Assembly (NCBI GenBank): GCA_902796815.1
Contig: CADBQL010000110.1
Span: 1-12,682 of the forward strand
Source of the DNA: an uncultured Coriobacteriaceae bacterium
GTDB taxonomy: Bacteria; Actinomycetota; Coriobacteriia; Coriobacteriales; Eggerthellaceae
DNA length: 12,682 nt
Direction of reading: 5' to 3'
Position 1 is the first letter of the stretch; each line of letters opens with the position of its first letter. The translations under genes and the position numbers were made by a program. The notes below the pieces were generated by a model. That model did no database searches and was not told the DNA's origin. It saw nothing but the letters and a program-made list of their open reading frames with translations. Positions 6,284 through 12,563 of this stretch are shown here, piece by piece.

Positions 6284-8257
6284 ATGAAATGCCCCGAATG
6301 CGGAAGCAGCTTGCTCGACTTCTACGCCGATCGTTTCACATGCACGTCATGCGGAAAAAGCTTTCCGTCCTCGATGATGCTCGACCTCCTCGAACCAGTT
6401 GGCGATTGGCTGAAAAACGGCACCAGCGATCGGGATCGCTTGAAAGAGGCGCTTGAGAGCATCCCCGACTGGCTCAAGGACACCAGCGGCAGCCCAAGCT
6501 GGGCCGAGGGCAAGCCCGAAGGCGCCAGAAGCCCGAGCTGGTTTGGGGACGGCAGCGGCCCGAGCTGGCTCAAGGATGAGCCCGAGGGCAATCCCGATGG
6601 CGCGACACCCGAAGCGTCTAGCGGACGCAATTGGCTTGACACTTTTGGGACGCTCGAGGGCACTCGAGACCTCGTTTCGGGCTTGAACGCCATGACCTGG
6701 CAGGTAATCGGTGAAACCATGGGCTCATCCATCCAATGTACCAGGGACTACGGCAACCGTTTTGACGAGCTCGACGCCGCACGCGATGGCCGCATGCGCG
6801 AGCATCTAGGCCGCTCCATCCGCGAGCAGTTCGACCTTGACCTCGAGACGATCGCCTGCCGCCTCGCGATTTCGGACGGAAACGTCGCTCCCGAAGAGCT
6901 AGCGCTCATAAACGGCGCACTCGGCACCAGCCTCGACGAGACAGCACTGCGGGAGCGCGCGGCATCGGCAACGCCCGCTGGTGACGAAGAGTTTTTTGGC
7001 ACGCCTCCGCAATCGTTCGTGGCGGCCGTCGTCTACGACAACCTTCTCTTCGCCGAAACGAAAAACGCCGATGACAGCTGCGCCGAGCTGCTGCTGCGCA
7101 CGCTCAAGACGCTCTGCGAGGAAATCCTCATCTGCGACGGCAGCATGGCCGACGACGAGGTCAATCATTTCACAACGCTCATGACAGCGGTGCAGGAGCT
7201 GCTCGTCGAAAAGCTCGACTCGTGGGAAGGCAAGCCGCGCATCTCGACGCTCGCGCTTTCGCCGAGATGCGATAACATCGGGACGGATTCAGCAGCCGCG
7301 AGCGCCGCGGGAGCCACAAGCGCCGCGAATGCGCAAGGGGAAACCGCAGAAGATGCCCAAGCCAAAAAGGAAGCAAAATCTGAAGCCGCCGATGCCGAAG
7401 ACGAAGCTACGCTCGAGGAGCTGCTCGAAGAACTCAACTCCCTCACCGGAATGAAGCAGGTCAAAGAGGAAATCTCTTCGCTCGTAAACTTGGCGCGCAT
7501 CCAGAAAGCTCGCGAAGAGCACGGCATCAAGCAAAACGCCCTTTCGCTTCACCTCGTATTTTACGGAAATCCCGGCACCGGCAAGACCACGGTGGCTCGC
7601 CTGGTCTCGCGCTTTTACAAGAAGCTTGGAATCTTGTCAAAGGGACATCTGGTCGAAGTTGACCGCTCGGGACTGGTCGCGGGCTACGTCGGCCAAACCG
7701 CCCTCAAGACCGCTGAGGTCATCGAAAAAGCCCTCGGCGGCGTGCTGTTCATCGACGAGGCCTACGCCCTGAGTGTCCATCGCGGCGAAGCGGATTTCGG
7801 GCAAGAGGCAATCGACACCCTGCTCAAAGGCATGGAAGACCACCGCGACGACCTCGTAGTCATCGTTGCCGGCTACACCGAGCCCATGCAGACCTTCCTG
7901 GATTCGAATCCGGGCTTGCGAAGTCGTTTCAACAAGTTCATCTTGTTCGAGGACTTCACGCCCGACGAGCTGCTCGAAATTTTCAAGAGCCAATGCAAGA
8001 AGAACAGCATGGAGCCGACTGAAGAAGCTTGCGAGGCGGCAGGCGCGTATTTTGCCGAGCTCGTCGAGCGACACGACCCGAGCTTCGCGAACGGCCGCAC
8101 CGTGCGCAACTTCTTCGAGGACACGCTCACCTGCCAGGCAAACCGCCTAGCGAGCGAGACGGAGCTCACCCGTGAAGCCCTCGTCGAGATCACGCTTGAC
8201 GACATCGAAGCCGCTAAGCTCAAAGACAAAGGCGCTGAGGACGAATCGACGCATTAG
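6284..8257 (+). CDS. Zinc-ribbon / Trp-motif / TerB-like / CbxX-type AAA+ ATPase
   Basis: The 657-residue protein appears cytoplasmic (no membrane helix). Its parts in order: a zinc ribbon (C3, C6, C20, C23); a disordered segment at about 40-120 with six Trp motifs (W42, W63, W73, W86, W95, W117, mostly PSW or DWLK); a helical region at about 175-310 with two TerB-like signatures, LAISDGNVAPEE and ILICDGSMADDE; an acidic Ala/Glu linker at 334-375; and a CbxX/CfxQ (SpoVK-like) AAA+ domain at about 378-645. The ATPase is complete: Walker A GNPGTGKTT (428-436), pore-loop region SGLVAGYVGQT (462-472), Walker B VLFIDEA (487-493), sensor AGY (529-531), arginines in GLRSRF (R546, R548) and sensor-2 NGRTVRNF. 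Relatives remodel Rubisco or serve ESX secretion as EccA; no such partners are visible. The start is ATG 6284 with only a weak upstream GGTGAT. Confidence 0.9.
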   Translation: MKCPECGSSLLDFYADRFTCTSCGKSFPSSMMLDLLEPVGDWLKNGTSDRDRLKEALESIPDWLKDTSGSPSWAEGKPEGARSPSWFGDGSGPSWLKDEPEGNPDGATPEASSGRNWLDTFGTLEGTRDLVSGLNAMTWQVIGETMGSSIQCTRDYGNRFDELDAARDGRMREHLGRSIREQFDLDLETIACRLAISDGNVAPEELALINGALGTSLDETALRERAASATPAGDEEFFGTPPQSFVAAVVYDNLLFAETKNADDSCAELLLRTLKTLCEEILICDGSMADDEVNHFTTLMTAVQELLVEKLDSWEGKPRISTLALSPRCDNIGTDSAAASAAGATSAANAQGETAEDAQAKKEAKSEAADAEDEATLEELLEELNSLTGMKQVKEEISSLVNLARIQKAREEHGIKQNALSLHLVFYGNPGTGKTTVARLVSRFYKKLGILSKGHLVEVDRSGLVAGYVGQTALKTAEVIEKALGGVLFIDEAYALSVHRGEADFGQEAIDTLLKGMEDHRDDLVVIVAGYTEPMQTFLDSNPGLRSRFNKFILFEDFTPDELLEIFKSQCKKNSMEPTEEACEAAGAYFAELVERHDPSFANGRTVRNFFEDTLTCQANRLASETELTREALVEITLDDIEAAKLKDKGAEDESTH

Positions 8258-8459
8258 ATCTCGGCATACGTGCAGGACACATTGCGAATCGTTTCCCACC
8301 TAGCTAACCTGCGGCTTAGGGCATTTCGACGAGCAAAGTACCAAGAATGTTGCGGCCAATGAACTTGCTGCCTTTTTCGTGTATCATCTTCGTACGGGGC
8401 ATCTGGGCACATGCCCACATGCCCCGGACGCTTACGACGCTTTGGAAGGAGGCGCTGTT
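8258..8459 (+). promoter_or_regulatory. Promoter and hairpin leader of the superoxide reductase gene
   Basis: A -10-like TATCAT is at 8382-8387, without a clear -35. Nine bases later the leader would begin with a strong hairpin: GGGGCAT-C-TGGGCA (8396-8409) pairs with TGCCCA-C-ATGCCCC (8412-8425), 13 pairs with one C-C mismatch and almost no loop. There is no T-run, so it is not a simple terminator. AAGGAGG (8446-8452) lies 7 nt before the ATG and outside the hairpin. No terminator for the preceding AAA+ gene is visible at 8258-8380, so read-through is possible. Confidence 0.5.
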
Positions 8460-8888
8460 ATGGCTATCTGGAGAGACACGTTCTATCGGTGCGAAAAATG
8501 TGGGAGCATTGTTATGAAATTCGGCACCCAAGGTGCCCCACCCTCATGCTGCGGGGAGGAGATGAAGGCGCTCGAACCTTATACTGAAGATAATCCCGGT
8601 CCCGCATCGGCCGAGAAGCATCTCCCCGTCATGAAGCGTGGCAAGATCATCACGGTCACGGTTGGCGACGAGGACAACAAACATCCCATGGATCCGGACC
8701 ATTCCATCGAGTGGATTTACATTTCGACCGAAATGGGTGCACAGCTCGTAAAGCTGCGGCCGGGAATCGACCCCTATGCCCAATTCGCTCTCAACGGCGA
8801 TATTCCGCTCAGCATTTACGCCTACTGCAACAAGCACGGCTTGTGGGCCACCGAAGTCTTCAAGAGCATGCAGGACGACGACGAGTAG
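8460..8888 (+). CDS. dfx: Desulfoferrodoxin, two-iron superoxide reductase
   Basis: The enzyme reduces superoxide to hydrogen peroxide in the cytoplasm of anaerobes without making oxygen, taking electrons from rubredoxin or similar donors. The 142-residue product has both iron sites. The N-terminal desulforedoxin-type centre uses C11, C14, C30 and C31. The catalytic centre has H54 in EKHLP, H75 in HPMDPDH, H81, C123 and H126 in YCNKHGLW, matching the family His4-Cys ligand set. E52 and K53 of the EKH motif, important near the active iron, are present. An in-frame ATG at 8379 lies upstream of the predicted transcript start and lacks a ribosome site, whereas ATG 8460 has AAGGAGG. The length is usual for two-iron (class I) enzymes. 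No rubredoxin gene is beside it. Confidence 0.97.
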   Translation: MAIWRDTFYRCEKCGSIVMKFGTQGAPPSCCGEEMKALEPYTEDNPGPASAEKHLPVMKRGKIITVTVGDEDNKHPMDPDHSIEWIYISTEMGAQLVKLRPGIDPYAQFALNGDIPLSIYAYCNKHGLWATEVFKSMQDDDE

Positions 8889-8921
8889 CTAACGAGCGCT
8901 ACTGATTATCCAGGTTCAAAA

Positions 8922-8963
8922 GCGTGGCGGGTTTTGCAACGGGAAGGGCAGCGCCCGCCACGC
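8922..8963 (+). other. Hairpin between dfx and the C39-like peptidase gene
   Basis: GCGTGGCGGG (8922-8931) and CCCGCCACGC (8954-8963) pair perfectly over 10 bp with a 22-nt loop. A seven-T run occurs at 8982-8988, about 20 nt later, too far for a standard terminator. It could be a weak terminator of dfx or part of the leader of the next gene. A second hairpin, GAGCGC (9019-9024) / GCGCTC (9036-9041), lies just before the ribosome site of the peptidase. Confidence 0.45.
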
Positions 8964-9056
8964 GAAAACAAAGGGCATGTCTTTTTTTCAAGTTTCGAGA
9001 CAAAGCCCTGTTGTGTGAGAGCGCAGTTTTGCTCGGCGCTCGCAAGGAGTTCTACA

Positions 9057-10148
9057 ATGAACAGGAAACCGTTAGCGATTGCCCTGGTAGCGCTTGTATT
9101 TTCACTTGCGCTATTAGGATGCGCCATCTGGTCCTGGGTAGATTACGATAGTTTTTCGAGCACGTTTTCGGTATCCGAGTCCACAAAATCCGATGGGGCT
9201 TTTTCCGACCACGCCGCTGATATGAAAAGCGGCAGCCGAGCATCCAGCGCGGGCGCGGCCAGCGCGAGTGTTCCATCTGCTTCCGCATCGAGCGGAGAGA
9301 AGGCCAATTCCGAAGAGACACGCAACTCGAAGGAGGCGTCCGACTCCGAGCTAGCGTCCCGCGCCGAAAAGGCACTCCTCCCCTTTTTGGAAAAAGACGA
9401 GGCCGCACGCCTCATCAAGCTCGCCAAAACCGATGAAGATGCCGCCTGGATCGTCTCCCATCCAAACGCCTACAAGCAATACGGGACCGAATTGCAAGAG
9501 AAGCTGTTGAAGCTTGCAGCCGACGACCCACTCGCTGTCCCGTTCGTCCGCAACTACCCCAAGCTTTCACATGCCGACGAACCGAATTTTGACGCACCTG
9601 CTATGGACGAGCATATCCATGCGAAGGGCATTCCCGAAACGGCATTTCCGCATCTTTATCAGTGGGACCTGCGATGGGGATATACGAATTTCAGCCAAGA
9701 CGGCTTTGGCCTTGCGGGATGCGGTCCAACGGCCTTGACGATCGTGTACCAAGGACTCACCGGCAACAAGGAAATTTCGCCCTATGACATGGGTCGACTC
9801 GCAGAAGATGGCGGATACGTGGATTACGATCAGGGAAGCATGCCGGATTTGTTCTTAGGTTTTGCCAGCCAGCTTGGATTGACCTGCTGGGAAGCGCCTG
9901 TGAGCTCCGAATCCATCAAGCTGTCCCTCGAGGCAGGATATCCGGTCATCGCCAACGTAGGACCGGGGCGTTTTTCCAAAGTTGGACACTTCTTTGTGCT
10001 CGCTGGTCTTTCTGAAGACGGCATGGTCGTGCTTAACGACCCCTATTCGCCAGAACGCTCGTCAAAGCTGTGGGATCCCGAGGTTATAGCTTCGGAATCA
10101 CAGGCCTTGTACGTATACTCGTACGACCCGTATTCGTACGGTTGGTAG
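9057..10148 (+). CDS. Envelope-anchored C39-like (Peptidase_C39_2) cysteine peptidase
   Basis: The protein has 363 residues. AAGGAG (9043-9048) stands 8 nt before ATG 9057. Residues 1-28 form a hydrophobic anchor after N2-R3-K4. The sequence LALLGC ending at C22 is a good lipobox, but hydrophobic residues continue to V28, so an uncleaved membrane anchor is also possible. A Ser/Ala/Glu-rich linker (about 38-98) could cross the wall. A helical segment (99-165) precedes a papain-fold domain at about 195-355. Putative catalytic residues are C222 in GLAGCGPTAL, H311 in VGHFFVLAG and N327/D328 in VVLNDPYS, with Q202 in YQWDLRWG as oxyanion-hole residue. Relatives cleave peptides or act on the envelope; the substrate is unknown. 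No ABC exporter with a Gly-Gly leader system is nearby, so a bacteriocin-processing role is unlikely. Confidence 0.87.
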   Translation: MNRKPLAIALVALVFSLALLGCAIWSWVDYDSFSSTFSVSESTKSDGAFSDHAADMKSGSRASSAGAASASVPSASASSGEKANSEETRNSKEASDSELASRAEKALLPFLEKDEAARLIKLAKTDEDAAWIVSHPNAYKQYGTELQEKLLKLAADDPLAVPFVRNYPKLSHADEPNFDAPAMDEHIHAKGIPETAFPHLYQWDLRWGYTNFSQDGFGLAGCGPTALTIVYQGLTGNKEISPYDMGRLAEDGGYVDYDQGSMPDLFLGFASQLGLTCWEAPVSSESIKLSLEAGYPVIANVGPGRFSKVGHFFVLAGLSEDGMVVLNDPYSPERSSKLWDPEVIASESQALYVYSYDPYSYGW

Positions 10149-10173
10149 AGATTGCAATTGCGTCGGTAAGGCG

Positions 10174-10189
10174 CTGCGTTCGGACGCAG
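10174..10189 (+). other. Short hairpin after the C39-like gene
   Basis: CTGCGT (10174-10179) and ACGCAG (10184-10189) flank TCGG. It lies 25 nt after the stop codon and lacks a T-run, so it may only stabilise the 3' end; I see no standard terminator for this gene. Confidence 0.4.
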
Positions 10190-10289
10190 ACGGTGCGCAG
10201 ATTTGAATGCATGCAACCTCAGTCATCCCCATTCAACCACCATCACAAAACCGTCTTTGAGACAGCTCGCGCGCTGCGGCAAATCGAGA

Positions 10290-10367
10290 GGTTCGCACCC
10301 GTGCGCGACCGGCGCCAGCCGCAAATCGCGCACCGCCGAAGGGGCCGATCGCACACGGGTGCGAACC
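10290..10367. repeat. Long imperfect inverted repeat between converging genes
   Basis: GGTTCGCACCCGTG (10290-10303) and CACGGGTGCGAACC (10354-10367) pair perfectly over 14 bp. Pairing continues inward for about ten more pairs, with wobbles on the minus strand, to near 10313 and 10344, leaving a GC-rich inner loop. It lies between the C39-like gene and the BCCT gene, which converge. No T-run follows on either side. The CGCACCCGTGCG core resembles, but differs from, the CCCCTGGGG elements elsewhere in the window. Confidence 0.75.
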
Positions 10368-10413
10368 CCCTATCCATCGCGCGCCACCTAGCCTGGGCCA
10401 GAGCGAACCCCCG

Positions 10414-12063
10414 CTATTTCTCCAGCTTCTTGGCCGCCCTCTCGTCGAGCCAGCAAGTCGTATCTTCTTCGTTGCCGCTATAGTCCTTGGCCACTTGGCG
10501 AGCCAGCGCGATGCACATGAACGCAACCACAACCATGAACGGGAGCGCCGCCACCACTGAAGCCGTCTGCAAAGCGACCAGAGCACCGGAGCCGCTCACG
10601 AGAATGAGGATGATGGTTACGGCACCTTGCGCGATACCCCAACCAGCACGGGCTGCCTTACTTGGATCCTGCGTGCCGCCGAACGTCAACATCGGCAAAA
10701 CGAACGTCGCAGAGTCGGCAGCTCCGACGAAGCATATGACGATGAGCACGAGCGTCAGCGGCGCCATGACCTGGTAGATAGGCAGCTGCTGCAATACTGC
10801 AAACGTTGCGGTAGTGTACTGCGCCTGCGTGGCCATTACGACGGAGTTATCGGTCGCACTGTTGGTGAAGAAAGCTGCTCCAGCAAAGATCACAATCCAG
10901 ATGAACGAGAAACCTGCCGGCAGCAACGTGCCGCCGAGAAACATCTGGCGCAGCGTACGGCCCTTGGAAACGCGGGCAAAGAACGTGCCGCAGAACGTGC
11001 CCCACGCAATCCACCAGCCCCAGTAGAACACGGTCCAGTTGGACAGCCATGCTGTATCGCCGTACCAGAACGATTGGTTCATGAACGTCGTGATATAGGA
11101 ACCGAGCGTCCAGGTGAGCTCGCGCAGAATGAATGTGGTTCCACCGAACACGAGCAGGAAGATCATGAAGAAAATCGACAGCCAAACCTTGAAATTAACA
11201 ACTGCCGACATGGCCTTTTCGAGGCCCGCAACTGTTGCCAGCGTGAAGATGGCGGTGATGATACCGATAATCATTGCGATGACGAGGCTGTTCGTGCCCA
11301 GGCCCTCGACGCCATACACGTACTCGACGCCACCGGCGATTTGCATGGCACCCAGGCCAAGAGATGTCGCAACGCCGAATACCGTCGCGAAAACCGCCAG
11401 GATGTCAACGGCCTTTCCAATGCCACCATAAATGCGATCGCCAATGAGCGGATAGAGCGTAGAGCTCACGAGGAACGGCAAGCCTTTGCGGTATGCCGCA
11501 TAGCCCAAGCACATTCCGACCAGGCCGAAAATGCCCCAGCAGTGCACGCCCTCGTGCATGAACGTGATGCGAATGGCATCGATTACGCTCACGGGAATGT
11601 CAGTTGCGAAGTTGCTTGCAACGAGCTGTTCGAGCGAAAGCGCAGCAACAGGCGCGTTCTGGAACACCGTTCCATCCCCATACGATCCGCCCAATCCACT
11701 TGCATGCATCATTGGCTCGGCCATCGACCAAAACACCAGACCGATACCGATGCCACCGCCAAAAAGCAGTGCGAACCACTGGAAATTGCTGAATTCGGGC
11801 TCGTCCTCTGGCTTTCCCATCTTCAGATTTCCGTACTTCGACAACGCGATGTAAAAGCCAAAGAACAGGAAAATCATCATGGCCAGTAGATACAGCCAGC
11901 CAAGATCGTTGCATAAGAACGCGTTCACCGCGTTGATGACATCGGCCAAGTTGTCAGGCAGCACCAAGCCCCATGCCGTGAACAGCGCGACGATGACGGC
12001 CGAAACGATCAGCACAGTCCGATCAGGTTTTTTTGCAGTGCCGCTTTCGAGCTTTCCCTCCAT
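10414..12063 (-). CDS. BCCT-family carrier for a quaternary-amine-like substrate
   Basis: This 549-residue inner-membrane protein belongs to the betaine/carnitine/choline transporter family, with about twelve membrane helices. It has GGGIGIGLVFWSMAEP (102-117) and the TM8 signature beginning WTVFYWGWW (343-351), ending ARVSKGRTLRQ (363-373). By my recalled alignment to E. coli CaiT, W343, W350 and W351 match the substrate-cage Trp residues W316, W323 and W324. The TM4 FHWG motif is here MHEG, so E171 (codon GAG, 11551-11553) replaces the cage Trp. K292 falls where CaiT has R262, the residue that substitutes for a sodium ion, suggesting sodium-independent exchange. The substrate is therefore uncertain. 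AGGAGGA precedes ATG 12063 at 3-4 nt. The N-terminus (16 residues) and C-terminus are short and charged. No enzyme gene for betaine or carnitine breakdown is adjacent. Confidence 0.94.
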   Translation of the reverse strand: MEGKLESGTAKKPDRTVLIVSAVIVALFTAWGLVLPDNLADVINAVNAFLCNDLGWLYLLAMMIFLFFGFYIALSKYGNLKMGKPEDEPEFSNFQWFALLFGGGIGIGLVFWSMAEPMMHASGLGGSYGDGTVFQNAPVAALSLEQLVASNFATDIPVSVIDAIRITFMHEGVHCWGIFGLVGMCLGYAAYRKGLPFLVSSTLYPLIGDRIYGGIGKAVDILAVFATVFGVATSLGLGAMQIAGGVEYVYGVEGLGTNSLVIAMIIGIITAIFTLATVAGLEKAMSAVVNFKVWLSIFFMIFLLVFGGTTFILRELTWTLGSYITTFMNQSFWYGDTAWLSNWTVFYWGWWIAWGTFCGTFFARVSKGRTLRQMFLGGTLLPAGFSFIWIVIFAGAAFFTNSATDNSVVMATQAQYTTATFAVLQQLPIYQVMAPLTLVLIVICFVGAADSATFVLPMLTFGGTQDPSKAARAGWGIAQGAVTIILILVSGSGALVALQTASVVAALPFMVVVAFMCIALARQVAKDYSGNEEDTTCWLDERAAKKLEK

Positions 12064-12070
12064 TAGTCCT

Positions 12071-12121
12071 CCTTTATCGCAGATGGCACATAAGCGATGC
12101 TCGCTCCTTCTGCGACAAAGG
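12071..12121 (-). promoter_or_regulatory. BCCT leader hairpin running into the Shine-Dalgarno sequence
   Basis: In the BCCT mRNA, CCUUUGUCGCAG (complement of 12110-12121) can pair with CUGCGAUAAAGG (complement of 12071-12082): 12 pairs including one G-U. The inner arm covers the first three bases of the AGGAGGA ribosome site (12067-12073) and the bases just upstream. The 27-nt loop holds a small GCGA/UCGC hairpin (12094-12104). The structure could limit translation initiation. Confidence 0.55.
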
Positions 12122-12138
12122 ATACTCTTGTAGAATTA

Positions 12139-12175
12139 TGTCTATTATAGTTTATTAATACACTATAGTAGGACA
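12139..12175 (-). promoter_or_regulatory. BCCT promoter -10 within an operator-like palindrome
   Basis: A consensus -10, TATAAT, lies on the minus strand at 12144-12149, about 80 nt before the BCCT start codon. It falls in the left arm of an imperfect palindrome, CTATTATAGT (12142-12151) / ACTATAGTAG (12162-12171), with arm centres 20 bp apart. No -35 match is found at the right distance. That suggests a regulated promoter in which a dimeric protein binds over the -10 to -35 region. The regulator is not identifiable. Confidence 0.5.
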
Positions 12176-12563
12176 TCTCTGATTCTCACTCTAAGCGAAT
12201 ACTAGGAATTTGCTCTTCATCAGATACGATAATCTGCATTGAATAACGTGATTCTCGCTGATTTCGATGCCATCAAAATGCCTGGTAAAATACTCTGCCT
12301 TTGAACTACATCCAAGGCGCCTCAACTTATTGCGAAATTTCACGCCCCTGCTGTGTTGATTTTTCATAAAAGAAACTACCAACCTATGGGTAACAACGAC
12401 AGGAATAGGTGGGTTTCTGACTTGTCAGCCGGCCCGCGCCCTGAAAACAGGGGGGAGGCTGGTCGACCGAAATTGTAATCGCTTTTTCTCATCTCATGAT
12501 ATCCTTTTTATGCTCAACGCGTCCTCAGAGCGGCCTTGCGGTTTTCTTACAGAAAGGACAGCC
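12176..12563. other. AT-rich gene-poor gap with structured elements before a lipoprotein gene
   Basis: I see no convincing gene here. A 63-codon minus-strand frame (12191-12382, TTG start) has no ribosome site. Two folded elements occur. The first pairs AGAAAC (12371-12376) with GTTTCT (12413-12418) and ACCTAT (12382-12387) with ATAGGT (12405-12410), plus a short CC/GG between. The second pairs CAGCC (12426-12430) with GGCTG (12457-12461), enclosing CCCTG-AAAA-CAGGG (12439-12452). CTGAC (12417-12421) can instead pair with GTCAG (12424-12428), so alternative folds are possible. I match no known riboswitch. Confidence 0.45.

Noticed and set aside
6284..8257. Type VII secretion EccA or Rubisco activase CbxX
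   Set aside because: There is no TPR N-terminus, no ESX genes and no Rubisco genes; only the motor domain is shared.
9057..10148. Bacteriocin-processing C39 peptidase
   Set aside because: It lacks an ABC transporter domain or neighbour and any double-glycine precursor peptide gene.
10627..11889. 420-codon plus-strand frame opposite the BCCT gene
   Set aside because: Antisense shadow of a clear BCCT coding sequence; composition is unlike a folded protein.
12191..12382. 63-codon minus-strand frame with TTG start in the AT-rich gap
   Set aside because: No ribosome site, no recognised domain, and it overlaps the structured elements. A small real protein cannot be excluded.
12371..12461. Known riboswitch (molybdenum cofactor, cobalamin, c-di-GMP, ZTP or fluoride type)
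   Set aside because: I could not match the conserved cores of these classes; only generic stems are visible.
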